A DNA stretch of 64,000 bases, taken from Mycolicibacterium sp. YH-1 (GTDB lineage: Bacteria; Actinomycetota; Actinomycetes; Mycobacteriales; Mycobacteriaceae). Under the pieces are notes generated by a model. That model was not told the DNA's origin. It worked only from the letters and a program-made list of their open reading frames with translations, and did no database searches. This document shows, one piece after another, positions 10,588 to 22,372 of this stretch; the stretch's first letter is position 1, and every line of letters starts with the position of its first letter. The stretch spans positions 3,844,001-3,908,000 of the forward strand of contig NZ_CP092915.1 of the NCBI RefSeq assembly GCF_022557175.1, given 5' to 3'. The position numbers and the translations under genes are program-made.

Positions 10588-11113
10588 GTTCGATGCTCTC
10601 GCCGGCTTCGTCGTCACCATCAGGACGATGTTCAAGAAACCGGTCACCGAACAGTATCCGGAGCAGAAGCGGCCGACAGCACCGCGCTACCACGGTCGTC
10701 ATCAGCTGAACCGGTATGACGACGGACTGGAGAAGTGCATCGGATGCGAACTCTGCGCGTGGGCGTGTCCGGCCGACGCCATCTACGTGGAGGGTGCGGA
10801 TAACACCGAGACACAGCGGTTCTCACCCGGTGAGCGCTACGGAAGTGTCTACCAGATCAACTACCTGCGTTGCATCGGCTGCGGGCTGTGCATCGAGGCC
10901 TGCCCCACTCGCGCTCTGACCATGACCAACGACTACGAACTCGCAGCCGACAATCGCGCGGATCTGATCTACGGCAAGGACGAACTGCTCGCTCCGCTGC
11001 GACCGGGGATGACTGCTCCACCGCATCCCATGGCACCCGGTCTTGTCGCGAAGGACTACTACTCGCGCTCGGGCGCCGCTGCGCAGATCGCAGGCAAGGG
11101 GGATGACGAATGA
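10580..11113 (+). CDS. nuoI: NADH-quinone oxidoreductase subunit I
   Basis: The 177-residue ferredoxin-like subunit holding clusters N6a and N6b. Two C-x2-C-x2-C-x3-C sets are visible: C53, C56, C59, C63 and C98, C101, C104, C108. The ATG at 10580 follows a perfect AAGGAGG at 10567-10573 and overlaps the end of nuoH by 8 bases. The stop overlaps the nuoJ start (ATGA). Confidence 0.96.
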   Translation: MSRFDALAGFVVTIRTMFKKPVTEQYPEQKRPTAPRYHGRHQLNRYDDGLEKCIGCELCAWACPADAIYVEGADNTETQRFSPGERYGSVYQINYLRCIGCGLCIEACPTRALTMTNDYELAADNRADLIYGKDELLAPLRPGMTAPPHPMAPGLVAKDYYSRSGAAAQIAGKGDDE

Positions 11114-11988
11114 CCACGATCGCAGCACAAACGATCGCGGCCGATCCGACCGGCGGAACGATCCTGTTCTGGATCCTCGGCACGGTAGCGGTGTTTGGGG
11201 CAACTGGAACTGTGATCGCCGCTCGCGCAGTCTATTCAGCGATGTTCCTGGGTATGACGATGATCGTGCTTGCGGCGTTCTACGTTGCACTCGACGCGGC
11301 ATTCCTCGGCGTCGTGCAGGTCGTCGTGTACACGGGAGCGGTGATGATGCTGTTTCTGTTCGTGTTGATGCTGGTCGGCGTCGACCTCTCCGAGTCCCTC
11401 AAGGAGACCATCCGCGGACAACGGGTTGCTTCGATTCTGGCGGCTATCGGGTTCGCCGTCCTGTTGATTTCCGGCATCGGACGGTCGACGGGTGCCGACA
11501 TCGCCGGACTTCAGTCGGCCAACGCGGACGGCAACGTTACGGGACTGGCGGCGTTGGTCTTCTCGCGCTACCTATGGGCGTTCGAGCTGACTGGCGCACT
11601 GATGATCACCGCTGCGCTGGCTGCGATGGTGCTGGCTCATCGTGAGCGGTTCGAACGCCGCAAGACTCAGCGCGAACTGGCCGCCGAGCGGTTTCGGCCC
11701 GGCGGCCGCCCGACACCGCTACCCAGTCCCGGTGTCTATGCGCGGCACAACGCCGTCGATCTTCCCGCGCGGCTTCCAGATGGGTCCAGTGCCCCTGGCT
11801 CGGTGGCCAGTGGGCTGCTGCCGCGCCGAATCCCACCGCAGCAGGCCGATGTCCACCCGCGACCACACCTGCGCCTGGTAGCCGTGGTGTCCGCCGACCA
11901 ACCCGTCTGGGTCGATCGCTGGGCTGAGGGCGAGACCAGGAACGGGCACGCCCTGCCGGGGCGGCCGCCGGAGAGTACCGACCAGTGA
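11110..11988 (+). CDS. nuoJ: NADH-quinone oxidoreductase subunit J
   Basis: A 292-residue membrane subunit with five hydrophobic segments in its first 180 residues and the conserved [17 protein letters not shown] helix, which in complex I carries the pi-bulge region. The last 110 residues are hydrophilic and rich in proline and arginine, an extension typical of actinobacterial NuoJ and probably cytoplasmic. The start overlaps nuoI; the stop overlaps the nuoK GTG. Confidence 0.93.
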   Translation: MTTIAAQTIAADPTGGTILFWILGTVAVFGATGTVIAARAVYSAMFLGMTMIVLAAFYVALDAAFLGVVQVVVYTGAVMMLFLFVLMLVGVDLSESLKETIRGQRVASILAAIGFAVLLISGIGRSTGADIAGLQSANADGNVTGLAALVFSRYLWAFELTGALMITAALAAMVLAHRERFERRKTQRELAAERFRPGGRPTPLPSPGVYARHNAVDLPARLPDGSSAPGSVASGLLPRRIPPQQADVHPRPHLRLVAVVSADQPVWVDRWAEGETRNGHALPGRPPESTDQ

Positions 11989-12284
11989 GCACTGAGAACT
12001 GCGTCTATCTGTCGGCCCTGTTGTTCACCATCGGCGCCACGGGAGTGCTGTTGCGCCGCAACGCCATCGTGGTGTTCATGTGCGTGGAGTTGATGATGAA
12101 TGCCAGCAATCTGGCGTTCGTCGCGTTCTCCCGCATGCACGGCAATCTCGACGGACAGATGGTGGCCTTCTTCACCATGGTGGTCGCCGCCTGCGAGGTA
12201 GTCGTCGGCCTGGCCATCATCATGTCAATCTTCCGCACCCGCCGGTCGGCCGATGTCGACGCCGCCAACCTGCTCAGAAACTGA
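11985..12284 (+). CDS. nuoK: NADH-quinone oxidoreductase subunit K
   Basis: A 99-residue subunit with three membrane helices. Conserved glutamates implicated in proton transfer lie in [16 protein letters not shown] (helix 2) and [17 protein letters not shown] (helix 3). The GTG at 11985 overlaps the nuoJ stop in GTGA. A four-base gap separates it from nuoL, one of the few non-overlapping junctions of the operon. Confidence 0.95.
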   Translation: MSTENCVYLSALLFTIGATGVLLRRNAIVVFMCVELMMNASNLAFVAFSRMHGNLDGQMVAFFTMVVAACEVVVGLAIIMSIFRTRRSADVDAANLLRN

Positions 12285-12288
12285 CACA

Positions 12289-14169
12289 ATGGCCGATCTG
12301 TTGTGGTTGTTGATCGCACTGCCTGCCACCGGGGCCGTCATCCTGCTGTTGTCCGGAAAGCGGGCCGACGGCTGGGGACATCTCCTGGGCTGTGCGGCGA
12401 CCGTTGCGTCATTCGCGCTAGGCGCGATGCTGTTCGCTGACATGCTCGGCCGCAAGGCCGAGGATCGGGCCGCCAGCCAGCTGCTCTTCTCCTGGATTCC
12501 CGTCGGCGCGCTGCACGTGGACTTCGGGTTGCAGCTCGACCAGTTGTCGATCTGCTTTGTGCTTCTGATCACCGGTGTGGGTTCACTGATCCACATCTAC
12601 TCGATCGGCTACATGGCCGACGATCTCGACCGGCGGAGGTTCTTCGCCTACCTGAACCTGTTTGTCGCAGCCATGTTGTTGCTCGTGCTGGCTGACAACT
12701 ATCTGGTCCTGTATGCCGGATGGGAAGGTGTTGGCCTGGCGTCCTACCTGCTGATCGGGTTCTGGGACTACAAACCGGCGGCCGCCGCCGCGGCACGAAA
12801 AGCGTTCGTGGTGAACCGGGTCGGTGACATCGGCCTGGCGATCGCGCTGATGGTGATGTTCGGCACGGTGGGTTCAGCCTCCTTCAACGACGTCTTCGGC
12901 GCTGTGCCACATCTGGGCAAGTACACGCTGACTGCGATCGGTGTGTCCCTGTTGTTCGCGGCCTGCGGCAAGTCCGCACAGGTCCCCCTTCAATCGTGGC
13001 TGGGCGACGCGATGGAGGGTCCGACGCCGGTGTCAGCGCTGATCCACGCCGCGACCATGGTGACCGCAGGCGTGTATCTGATCGTGCGATCCGGTCCTGT
13101 CTTCAACTCGACGCCGACGGCCCAAACCGCCGTGGTCGCTGTCGGCGTCGTCACCCTGCTGTTTGGGGCATTCATCGGTTGCGCGAAGGACGACATCAAG
13201 AAGGCTCTGGCTGCCTCCACGATGAGCCAGATCGGTTACATGGTGCTCGCGGCGGGTCTGGGCCCGGCTGGCTACGCGGTCGCCATCCTGCACCTGATCA
13301 CCCACGGCTTCTTCAAGGCCGGCCTGTTCCTGGGGGCCGGGTCGGTGATGCATGCGATGGGCGATGAGGTGAACATGCGCCGCTTCGGCGGCCTACGCGA
13401 GGTACTCCCCATCACGTTCGCCACGTTCGGGCTGGGATACCTGGCCATCATCGGCGTGCCACCGCTGGCTGGCTTCTACTCCAAGGACGCCATCATCGAA
13501 GTCGCCTTCGGCACTGGCGGGGTGCGCGGCGTGATTCTGGGCGGTGCTGCGCTCCTTGGAGCTGGCATCACGGCCTTCTATATGACGCGTGTCATGCTGA
13601 TGACCTTCGCCGGTGAAGAACGTTGGGCCGATGACGTCCATCCTCACGATCCGCCAGTAGTGATGCTCTGGCCGATGATCGTGCTGGCCGTCGGGGCGGT
13701 GGCCTCGGGCGGGCTGCTGGCTGTCGGCGGCACGCTGCACCACTGGTTGGCACCCGTTGTCGGTGAGCACGAGGTCGAACGGCCCACTTCCGCTTGGGCT
13801 CTCACGGTGGTGACCCTCATCGTGGTGGCGACCGGGGTCGCCATTGCCTACCGCATGTACGCGGTGCGCCAGATTCCGGTGGCGGTCCCCATGGGTTCAG
13901 CCCTCACCGTCGCCGCTCGTCGTGACCTATACGGCGACGCGCTCAACGAAACAGTCTTCATGCGGCCCGGCCAGCGCCTGACAACTGCGGCCACATCCCT
14001 CTGTGAACGCGGCATCGATCGCGCGGTGATGGGCCTGGCGGCAATCATCGGCCGGTTGGCCGCCCGCCTGCGTCTGCTCCAAACCGGCTTCGCCCGGTCC
14101 TACGCCCTGGCCGTCTTCGTCGGTGCGGTGGCGGCGATCGCGACCATCGTGGGAACGAGGATAGGGTGA
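12289..14169 (+). CDS. nuoL: NADH-quinone oxidoreductase subunit L
   Basis: A 626-residue antiporter-like, proton-pumping subunit at the far end of the membrane arm. The core signature runs [16 protein letters not shown], then [31 protein letters not shown] and [14 protein letters not shown]. Many hydrophobic helices cover the length, and a C-terminal amphipathic region is present. ATG at 12289 gives the family N-terminus. The stop overlaps the nuoM GTG. Confidence 0.95.
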   Translation: MADLLWLLIALPATGAVILLLSGKRADGWGHLLGCAATVASFALGAMLFADMLGRKAEDRAASQLLFSWIPVGALHVDFGLQLDQLSICFVLLITGVGSLIHIYSIGYMADDLDRRRFFAYLNLFVAAMLLLVLADNYLVLYAGWEGVGLASYLLIGFWDYKPAAAAAARKAFVVNRVGDIGLAIALMVMFGTVGSASFNDVFGAVPHLGKYTLTAIGVSLLFAACGKSAQVPLQSWLGDAMEGPTPVSALIHAATMVTAGVYLIVRSGPVFNSTPTAQTAVVAVGVVTLLFGAFIGCAKDDIKKALAASTMSQIGYMVLAAGLGPAGYAVAILHLITHGFFKAGLFLGAGSVMHAMGDEVNMRRFGGLREVLPITFATFGLGYLAIIGVPPLAGFYSKDAIIEVAFGTGGVRGVILGGAALLGAGITAFYMTRVMLMTFAGEERWADDVHPHDPPVVMLWPMIVLAVGAVASGGLLAVGGTLHHWLAPVVGEHEVERPTSAWALTVVTLIVVATGVAIAYRMYAVRQIPVAVPMGSALTVAARRDLYGDALNETVFMRPGQRLTTAATSLCERGIDRAVMGLAAIIGRLAARLRLLQTGFARSYALAVFVGAVAAIATIVGTRIG

Positions 14170-15695
14170 ACAGCATTCCGTGGCTGACCGTGTTGTGGTT
14201 AGCCCCAACCGTGGGCGCGGCCATTGTCCTGATCGTGCCTGCCGCCCATCGCACGTTCGCCAAGTGGTTGGGTCTGAGCGCCTCGCTGACCCCGCTGGCG
14301 GTCTCGTTGGTCCTCACAGCGGGTTTCGACCCCACCGGGGATCAGTACCAGTTCGTCGAGGATCACGAGTGGATACCTTCCTTCGGCGCCGGCTACACCC
14401 TCGGCATCGACGGGATCGCGCTGTCCCTGGTGGCGCTGACTGCGGGCCTGGTGCCGATATTGATAGCCGCTGGTTGGGATGACGTGCACGAGGACGGGCG
14501 CGCCGTCCACACCTACATCGCGCTGATACTTGTCGTCGAGGCGATGGCGTTGCTCACCTTCGTCGCCCTCGATGTGCTGCTGTTCTACGTGCTCTTCGAG
14601 GCCATACTGATCCCGACGTACCTGCTCATCGGACGCTTTGGCGGCGCTGATCGCTCCCGCGCGGCACTGAAGTTCCTCCTGTACAACTTGGCGGGCGGGT
14701 TGGTGATGCTCGCCGCCGTGATCGTGTTGTACGTGATGGCAACCCGAGACGGCATCGGTACCTTCGATATCCGCGACCTGCTCACCAGCGACCACGGCGA
14801 CGCGACGACGGCGCGAATGATGTTCGGCGGTTTCATGTTCGCATTCGCGGTCAAGGCCCCGATGTGGCCGCTGCACACCTGGCTCCCGGACGTGGCGACA
14901 GCCGCCAAGCCGGCGACCGCGGTGTTGATCATGGCCATCGTCGACAAGATCGGGACGTATGGGATGTTCAGATACTGCCTGCAGTTGTTTCCAGAGGCAG
15001 CAACGTGCTTCCGCCCACTGATTATCACTCTGTCGGTGATCGCGATTCTGTACGGCGCAACTGTCGCCATCGGCCAGACGGACGTGATGCGGCTGATCGC
15101 CTACGCATCCATCTCCCACTTCGGGTTCATCACCTTGGGCATATTCGCCATGACAAGCCAGAGCCAAACCGGCGCCGTCCTCTACATGGTCAATCACGGC
15201 ATCTCCACGGCGGCACTGTTCCTCATCGCCGGATTCCTCGTGTCGCGCACCCGAACCCGGACGATCAATGCCTACGGCGGCGTGCAGTACATGGCTCCAG
15301 TACTGGCGGGGACCTTCCTCACCGCCGGCCTTGCCAGCCTCGCTCTGCCCGGGCTCGCCCCGTTCATCAGTGAGTTCCTGGTGCTGATCGGCACATTCAC
15401 CCGCTACCCGGTAGTCGCAGTCCTCGCCGCACTGGCACTAATTCTGTCGGCCGTCTACATCCTGTGGACCTATCAGCGGATCATGACCGGGCCCATCAGC
15501 GATACCGGCAAACAAGTCAACGACCTACGTCCACGGGAACTCGCGGTCGTGGCACCGCTTCTCGCAGTGCTGTTGGGTCTGGGCGTTTATCCGAAGCCAG
15601 TACTGGAGGTGATCAACCCGACGGTAGTCCAAACTCTTGCCGCTGTCGGCCAACCTGACCCGATACCCCCGGCTGCAGAAGGCGCACGCCCGTGA
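14166..15695 (+). CDS. nuoM: NADH-quinone oxidoreductase subunit M
   Basis: A 509-residue antiporter-like proton-pumping subunit. The conserved glutamate-containing [21 protein letters not shown] segment and the [22 protein letters not shown] motif, with its buried lysine, identify NuoM. The GTG start at 14166 overlaps the nuoL stop, and the stop overlaps the nuoN GTG. Confidence 0.95.
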   Translation: MNSIPWLTVLWLAPTVGAAIVLIVPAAHRTFAKWLGLSASLTPLAVSLVLTAGFDPTGDQYQFVEDHEWIPSFGAGYTLGIDGIALSLVALTAGLVPILIAAGWDDVHEDGRAVHTYIALILVVEAMALLTFVALDVLLFYVLFEAILIPTYLLIGRFGGADRSRAALKFLLYNLAGGLVMLAAVIVLYVMATRDGIGTFDIRDLLTSDHGDATTARMMFGGFMFAFAVKAPMWPLHTWLPDVATAAKPATAVLIMAIVDKIGTYGMFRYCLQLFPEAATCFRPLIITLSVIAILYGATVAIGQTDVMRLIAYASISHFGFITLGIFAMTSQSQTGAVLYMVNHGISTAALFLIAGFLVSRTRTRTINAYGGVQYMAPVLAGTFLTAGLASLALPGLAPFISEFLVLIGTFTRYPVVAVLAALALILSAVYILWTYQRIMTGPISDTGKQVNDLRPRELAVVAPLLAVLLGLGVYPKPVLEVINPTVVQTLAAVGQPDPIPPAAEGARP

Positions 15696-17212
15696 CCATT
15701 CCCGCACCCAGCATCGAGTACAGCCTGCTGTTGCCGATGCTTATCGTGTTAGGCGCCGCGGTGACCGGCGTGCTCATCGAGGCATTCCTGCCGCGCCCGA
15801 TCCGCTACACCGCCCAGTTCGCAGTCAGTGTGGGCAGCCTCACCGCTGCTCTAGCGGCGGTCATCTCACTGACCGGCAGCCAGAGCAGCGCCGTCGTCGG
15901 GTCAGTCGCCATTGATGGACCCACCCTGTTTCTGCAGGGAGCGGTGCTGGTGACCGGGCTAGTCGCGATCGCGCCCATCGCGCAACGTCGCCTCGCCGCC
16001 TTTGCGCCCCAGGGCGCCTTGGCTCCGCGAAGTGCCGCCGAGCACGCGGCCGCGGACGCCGGGGTGATCCAGACGGAGATCTTCCCCCTGGTGATGTTCG
16101 CGATCAGCGGCATGCTGCTGTTGCCCGCCGCCGCTGATCTGTTGACGATGTTCGTCTCGCTCGAGGTGCTTTCGCTGCCACTGTATGTGCTGTGCGGGTT
16201 GGCACGCCGCCGGCGAGTGCTCTCGCAGGAAGCCGCACTCAAGTACTTTCTGCTAGGCGCATTCTCGTCGGCATTCTTTCTGTATGGCGTGGCTCTGCTG
16301 TACGGGTACACCGGCGCCCTGAGACTCTCCCAGATCGCCGCCGTTATCGAATCACGTCACGGCAGCACAACTATGGTGTTGACAGGTACAGCGCTGCTCG
16401 CCGTCGGCCTCCTGTTCAAGATCGGCGCGGTGCCGTTCCACTCGTGGGTGCCCGATGTCTACCAGGGCGCCCCCACATCGATCAGCGGGTTCATGGCCGC
16501 CGGAACGAAGATCGCCGCATTCGGAGCAATGCTGCGATTGCTCTATGTGGCGCTACCCGAGCTGATCGACGCCTGGCGCCCGGTGCTGTGGGGCGTCGCG
16601 GTTCTGACCATGATTGCCGCCAGCGTCATACTTGTCACACAGCTCGACATCAAACGACTGATCGCCTACTCGTCGGTCGCCAACGTCGGTTTCATGCTGA
16701 TCGGTGCAACGATGCCCTCGGTCGGCCTCGCACCCACGATGTTCTATCTGCTCGCCTACGGAGTGAGCACGCTTGGCGCCTTCACCGTGGTGGGCCTGAT
16801 CCACGGCGAGGACGACGTCGAGGACGCCGACATCACACACTGGAACGGGCTGGGCCGCCGGTCACCGCTGCTGGCCACCGGGTTGGCGCTCTTTCTGCTT
16901 GCCGCCGCGGGTATCCCGCTGACCAGTGGATTCGTCGGCAAGTTCGCGGTTCTCAAGGCCGCCCTGGCAGAAGGCGCTACGGCCCTGGTGTTGGTGGCCG
17001 TAGTCTGCAGCGCTATCGCGGCCTTCGCTTACGCGCGAGTCATTGTGGCGATGTTCTTCGGGGAGATCAGCATTCACACGCCCGCAACGACACCGCCCGG
17101 TCCGCTGGCGGCAGCCGCAGTCACCGCTGCGGCTGCCGTGACGGTGTTGCTCGGGGTCGCACCGCAATCCGTCCTGACGCTGGCTACCCGCGCGGCCGAG
17201 TTCCTGCACTGA
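15692..17212 (+). CDS. nuoN: NADH-quinone oxidoreductase subunit N
   Basis: A 506-residue antiporter-like subunit and the last gene of the operon. Key segments are FVSLEVLSLPLYVLCGLARR, KYFLLGAFSSAFFLYGVALLYG and FKIGAVPFHSWVPDVYQGAPT, which hold the acidic and basic residues of the half-channels. With it the 14-subunit set is complete, so this is a full NADH-linked complex I rather than a partial quinone-ferredoxin type. Confidence 0.95.
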   Translation: MTIPAPSIEYSLLLPMLIVLGAAVTGVLIEAFLPRPIRYTAQFAVSVGSLTAALAAVISLTGSQSSAVVGSVAIDGPTLFLQGAVLVTGLVAIAPIAQRRLAAFAPQGALAPRSAAEHAAADAGVIQTEIFPLVMFAISGMLLLPAAADLLTMFVSLEVLSLPLYVLCGLARRRRVLSQEAALKYFLLGAFSSAFFLYGVALLYGYTGALRLSQIAAVIESRHGSTTMVLTGTALLAVGLLFKIGAVPFHSWVPDVYQGAPTSISGFMAAGTKIAAFGAMLRLLYVALPELIDAWRPVLWGVAVLTMIAASVILVTQLDIKRLIAYSSVANVGFMLIGATMPSVGLAPTMFYLLAYGVSTLGAFTVVGLIHGEDDVEDADITHWNGLGRRSPLLATGLALFLLAAAGIPLTSGFVGKFAVLKAALAEGATALVLVAVVCSAIAAFAYARVIVAMFFGEISIHTPATTPPGPLAAAAVTAAAAVTVLLGVAPQSVLTLATRAAEFLH

Positions 17213-17251
17213 CCGGCCAGACCTGGTCCCGTTCGGCGAACACCCCGGCAT

Positions 17252-17267
17252 ACCCCCAACAGGGGGT
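17252..17267. terminator. Short G/C hairpin after nuoN
   Basis: ACCCCC (17252-17257) and GGGGGT (17262-17267) form a perfect 6-bp stem with an AACA loop 40 bases after nuoN. There is no T-run. It may end or attenuate the nuo transcript before the two small genes that follow. Confidence 0.4.
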
Positions 17268-17337
17268 CCTCAGACGGCTGCGTGACTGACATGCTGGTAC
17301 ACGAAATGGCCACCGTTACAGAGGATGGAGCCCAGCA

Positions 17338-17532
17338 ATGACCAACACTGACGCATCCGTCGTCTCTGCACACCTGCTGGCCGCCGGTGACCGGGTTCGG
17401 GTCTCGCACGGCGTACTCGGTCGCCTCGGCAGAGTCTCCTCGACGTCCCCAGGCCACATCTGCGTTCGATACGACGACGGCGCACGTGAACTGGTCGATC
17501 CCAGTCGACGCCAGATGTGGCTGTTGCGATGA
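17338..17532 (+). CDS. Small hypothetical protein (64 aa)
   Basis: A soluble 64-residue protein. It has a short SH3/KOW-like pattern of beta-forming residues: GDRVRVSHGVLGRLGRVSS, then HICVRYDDGARELVDPSRRQMWLL. Function unknown. A GGATGGAG ribosome-binding-like stretch lies 8-15 bases before the ATG. The stop overlaps the next small gene in an ATGA, which supports both being real. Confidence 0.5.
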   Translation: MTNTDASVVSAHLLAAGDRVRVSHGVLGRLGRVSSTSPGHICVRYDDGARELVDPSRRQMWLLR

Positions 17533-17723
17533 CTTCTCAGGTGTTTCAGCCAGAGCGGCGATCGAGTGCTCCTGGACCCCGGGGAGATTCGCGCGAGAAC
17601 GTCCACTGGGCATGTCTACGGACCGCACATTGGGCGGCCCTGTGGCTTCTGCTCCGGGTACTCGACGTGGCTGTGGTCGGAGGCTTCATCACTGTTGCAG
17701 CTTGGGGCCTCATTCAACTCTGA
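17529..17723 (+). CDS. Small single-helix membrane protein (64 aa)
   Basis: A 64-residue protein with a polar, basic N-terminal half and one predicted C-terminal membrane helix (about residues 36-63, WALWLLLRVLDVAVVGGFIT and on). Its ATG overlaps the stop of the preceding 64-residue gene. I recognise no family. The coupling suggests the two act together; their position after nuoN and before the convergent pdxS gives no clear role. Confidence 0.45.
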   Translation: MTSQVFQPERRSSAPGPRGDSRENVHWACLRTAHWAALWLLLRVLDVAVVGGFITVAAWGLIQL

Positions 17724-17753
17724 GATGCCGAATGCGCCTGCAGATGTTGGGGG

Positions 17754-18662
17754 TTACCAGCCGCGTTCGGCGAGCCGATGCGGCTGCGCGATGTCCTCGA
17801 CGTTGATGCCGACCATGGCCTCACCCAGCCCGCGCGACACCTTGGCCAGGACGTCGGCGTCGTCGTAGAAGGTAGTGGCCTTCACGATTGCCGCGGCCCG
17901 CGCGGCGGGGTCACCGGACTTGAAGATGCCCGAGCCGACGAAGACACCCTCTGCGCCGAGCTGCATCATCATCGCGGCATCGGCCGGGGTGGCGATGCCG
18001 CCGGCGGTGAACATCGTGACGGGCAGCTTGCCGACGCGAGCCACCTCGACCACCAGGTCATAGGGAGCCTGCAGTTCCTTTGCGGCGACGAACAACTCGT
18101 CGGTCGACAGGGAGCTGAGCCTGCGGATCTCGCCGAGGATCGTGCGCATGTGGGTGGTCGCGTTGGAGACGTCGCCGGTGCCGGCCTCACCCTTGGAGCG
18201 GATCATCGCCGCCCCCTCGGTGATGCGGCGCAGCGCCTCGCCCAGGTTGGTCGCGCCACACACGAAGGGAACCGTGAACTTCCACTTGTCGATGTGGTTG
18301 GCGTAGTCGGCCGGGGTGAGCACCTCGGACTCGTCGACGTAGTCCACGCCGAGGCTGGCCAGGATCTGCGCCTCCACGAAGTGACCGATGCGGGCCTTGG
18401 CCATCACAGGGATGGTGACCGCGGCGATGATGCCCTCGATCATGTCCGGATCGCTCATCCGCGATACGCCACCCTGGGCTCGAATATCGGCGGGCACGCG
18501 CTCGAGCGCCATGACGGCGACGGCGCCTGCGGCCTCTGCGATGCGAGCCTGCTCCGGGGTGACGACGTCCATGACGACGCCGCCCTTGAGCATCTCGGCC
18601 ATACCGCGCTTCACGCGGGCGGTGCCGGTCACCGCCGTGTCCCCTGGCTCGCCGGCTGTCAC
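17754..18662 (-). CDS. pdxS: Pyridoxal 5'-phosphate synthase subunit PdxS
   Basis: PdxS (302 residues) condenses a pentose phosphate, glyceraldehyde 3-phosphate and ammonia into PLP, with the glutaminase PdxT normally supplying the ammonia. The family sequence is nearly unbroken: [17 protein letters not shown], then [51 protein letters not shown] and [20 protein letters not shown]. The GTG at 18662 is chosen because the longer frame would run into the aldolase gene and add non-family sequence. It follows the aldolase by 67 bases on the same strand. No pdxT is in the window, so this may be a second copy tied to Calvin-cycle metabolism. Confidence 0.92.
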   Translation of the reverse strand: MTAGEPGDTAVTGTARVKRGMAEMLKGGVVMDVVTPEQARIAEAAGAVAVMALERVPADIRAQGGVSRMSDPDMIEGIIAAVTIPVMAKARIGHFVEAQILASLGVDYVDESEVLTPADYANHIDKWKFTVPFVCGATNLGEALRRITEGAAMIRSKGEAGTGDVSNATTHMRTILGEIRRLSSLSTDELFVAAKELQAPYDLVVEVARVGKLPVTMFTAGGIATPADAAMMMQLGAEGVFVGSGIFKSGDPAARAAAIVKATTFYDDADVLAKVSRGLGEAMVGINVEDIAQPHRLAERGW

Positions 18663-18729
18663 AGTGCTCCCATCGGGACGAAGGAGGAGAGCGGCGGCGC
18701 ACCGATCGGCGTCGCCGCCCTTGAGAATC

Positions 18730-19728
18730 TCAACTGGGCTGGACAGCGCCGCGGAGGCCCGCTGCCGCACCGTTCGCAGTGACACGACTGAGCAGCGCCG
18801 CCTGCCCAGCTGCTACCAGTTCCGGATCTCCGCGCCACACCGATAGCGCCGGTGAGACCAACGCGCGCCCAAACGAGAATGTCAATGGCCACGGAGTCTG
18901 GTGCTGCTGCATTGCCTCCAGATTGTCCGTTGCTCGAACCGGATCCTGGCCGCCGGACAGGAAGGCCACACCAGCCAGATCGCCTGGCCACGACCGCAGC
19001 ATGCCGACCGTCAGCTCGGCCACTTCTTCGGGCGTAGACCGGTTGCGATAATCCACACCTTCTATAATCATGTTCGGCTTCAAGATAATTCCCGCCAAGT
19101 CGACATTCAGCAATGCCAGCTCGGTGCGCACTGCGGTGTGCACCTCATTGGTGACCTCCCGACACACGCCGCGGTTGTGGCTGCCGTCCATCAACACCTC
19201 CGGTTCGACGATTGGCACGATACCGGCTTGCTGGCAGGCGGCGGCATAACGAGCGAGCGCATTCGCGTTCGACCGTATCGCGCCCCGACTGGGGGTGTCC
19301 GGGCCAATCGTGAAGACCGCGCGCCACTTGGCGAATGCGGCGCCCAGTCCCGCATACTCAGCCAGCCGCACCGGTAGTCCATCGAGCCCCTCGGTGATGG
19401 TCTCGCCGTCGAGTCCGGGGCACAGCTTCGTACCCATGTCGACCTTGATGCCGACGAGGATCCCTCGCGCTGCCACGGCTTCCGGGAATGGCGTACCGTC
19501 GCTGAAGCTCTGACGAACAGTCTCATCGCAGAAGATGATGCCCGAAACATGATCGGACAAGCCCGGTGCCGTAGCAAGCAACTCCCGGTAGGTTCGCCGG
19601 TTCTCAGCGGTTGGGTCGACACCGTTTTGCTGTAACCGCTTCGACATCGTCGAGATACTCTCATCCGCGGCGAGAATTCCTTTGCCCGGCGCCATCATTC
19701 GCGCCACGACCTGTCGACAGGTAGTCAT
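18730..19728 (-). CDS. Class I (Schiff-base) fructose-bisphosphate aldolase
   Basis: A 332-residue class I aldolase, which needs no metal. Diagnostic segments are [19 protein letters not shown] near the N-terminus, [20 protein letters not shown] and GIILKPNMI, whose lysine forms the Schiff base. It makes fructose 1,6-bisphosphate (and can make sedoheptulose 1,7-bisphosphate) in the Calvin cycle. ATG at 19728 is preferred to one at 19761 because AAGGA sits nine bases upstream. It is transcribed away from cbbL across a shared control region. Confidence 0.93.
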   Translation of the reverse strand: MTTCRQVVARMMAPGKGILAADESISTMSKRLQQNGVDPTAENRRTYRELLATAPGLSDHVSGIIFCDETVRQSFSDGTPFPEAVAARGILVGIKVDMGTKLCPGLDGETITEGLDGLPVRLAEYAGLGAAFAKWRAVFTIGPDTPSRGAIRSNANALARYAAACQQAGIVPIVEPEVLMDGSHNRGVCREVTNEVHTAVRTELALLNVDLAGIILKPNMIIEGVDYRNRSTPEEVAELTVGMLRSWPGDLAGVAFLSGGQDPVRATDNLEAMQQHQTPWPLTFSFGRALVSPALSVWRGDPELVAAGQAALLSRVTANGAAAGLRGAVQPS

Positions 19729-21328
<1,600 letters not shown>

Positions 21329-21347
21329 GCCAGAGCGGAGAACACGC

Positions 21348-21773
21348 ATGAGAATCACCCAGGGTACCTTCTCGTACATACCGGACTTCACCGATGAGGA
21401 GATCACCGCGCAGATCGCCTATGCGCTGGAGAACGACTGGCCGCTGTCGGTGGAGTTCACCGACGACCCGCATCCACGCAACGTGTACTGGGAGATGTGG
21501 GGTCTGCCGATGTTCGATCTCAAGGACGCAGCGGGGGTCATGCTCGAGGTGAACGCCTGTCGGACTGGTTACCCCAATGCGTACGTCCGCCTCAATGCAT
21601 ACGACGCGCGTCTGGGACGTCAAACCACGGCGTTCTCGTTCATTGTGCAACGCCCTGCAGACGAACCGGGTTTCCGGCTTGATCGGGCCGAGGGCTCCGA
21701 CCGCAGAATCGGCTACACCGCATTCGCATATGCGGCCAAGCAACCATCGGGCCAGCGGTACGACTCCCCATGA
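21348..21773 (+). CDS. cbbS: RuBisCO small subunit
   Basis: A 141-residue red-type small subunit: [19 protein letters not shown] at the start, then [31 protein letters not shown]. The longer C-terminus with [13 protein letters not shown] is typical of red-type small subunits, whose C-terminal hairpin lines the central pore. GGAG lies 7 bases before the ATG. The stop overlaps the start of the next gene (ATGA), so the downstream protein is made together with CbbS. Confidence 0.96.
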   Translation: MRITQGTFSYIPDFTDEEITAQIAYALENDWPLSVEFTDDPHPRNVYWEMWGLPMFDLKDAAGVMLEVNACRTGYPNAYVRLNAYDARLGRQTTAFSFIVQRPADEPGFRLDRAEGSDRRIGYTAFAYAAKQPSGQRYDSP

Positions 21774-22360
21774 CGACAGCACATGGTGAGACCGAGTCCG
21801 TCGATCGTGTGTACACGATCGACGGACTCGCCGTTCATGTGACTGCGCAGGGTCCGGCAGGGGGCAAGACCGTGGTCCTGCTCGACCAGCGTTCGAACGG
21901 GGAGTCGCCCTACCGCGCTATTCGAGAACGGCTTCACATCGCCAAGGTACGTACCGTCGATATCTCAGCGGATCGAGCCGTATCCGACAAGGCGGTGATC
22001 CAGATCCTGGATGCGCTTCGGGTTCGGTACGCAGTGCTTGTCGGTGACCGAGCCGGCGCCGAGATAGGTTGGAAGACTGCGGCACATCATCCGCAACGCA
22101 TCACGGGCCTGGTAGTGATCGACCGCGGACATCCGCGAACTGCCGATCTGACCGGCACCATCTGCGACAAGTACTGTCCACACGTCTGCACCGATACCAC
22201 AGTCCTTGTCAGTACTGGCGCTGCCCATTCTATCGCCCGGGCCAGTCGCCGCTACGTGCGCGGAGACTTCCGGATCGCGGAGCTGGCCGGCCGACGGGGC
22301 TCCCGCCATTTCATCGCTCAGCTGAGCACCGAAATTGTGTTGCGCACCTTATCCTTGTGA
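21770..22360 (+). CDS. Alpha/beta-hydrolase-like protein lacking the nucleophile, coupled to cbbS
   Basis: A 196-residue protein with the alternating strands of an alpha/beta hydrolase: [29 protein letters not shown], then [15 protein letters not shown] at the nucleophile elbow and [15 protein letters not shown]. The elbow, normally G-x-S-x-G, reads G-D-R-A-G, so the catalytic serine is replaced by arginine. A possible histidine remains in GSRHFIAQ near the C-terminus. The cap domain is missing or very short. Its start overlaps the cbbS stop, which is where many red-type operons have cbbX, the RuBisCO activase. A structural or assembly role is conceivable but not shown. Confidence 0.7.
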   Translation: MTTAHGETESVDRVYTIDGLAVHVTAQGPAGGKTVVLLDQRSNGESPYRAIRERLHIAKVRTVDISADRAVSDKAVIQILDALRVRYAVLVGDRAGAEIGWKTAAHHPQRITGLVVIDRGHPRTADLTGTICDKYCPHVCTDTTVLVSTGAAHSIARASRRYVRGDFRIAELAGRRGSRHFIAQLSTEIVLRTLSL

Positions 22361-22372
22361 AGCGGCGTACAG

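Noticed and set aside
14199..15197. Long open frame (332 codons) on the minus strand
   Set aside because: Antisense to nuoM and rich in Arg, His and Gln, as expected for a shadow of a membrane protein gene.
17778..18782. Long open frame (334 codons) on the plus strand
   Set aside because: It is antisense to pdxS and has an unnatural composition (many His, Asp, Gly).
18663..18785. Longer N-terminus for PdxS
   Set aside because: The extension overlaps the aldolase gene and matches no PdxS; the GTG at 18662 gives the usual length.
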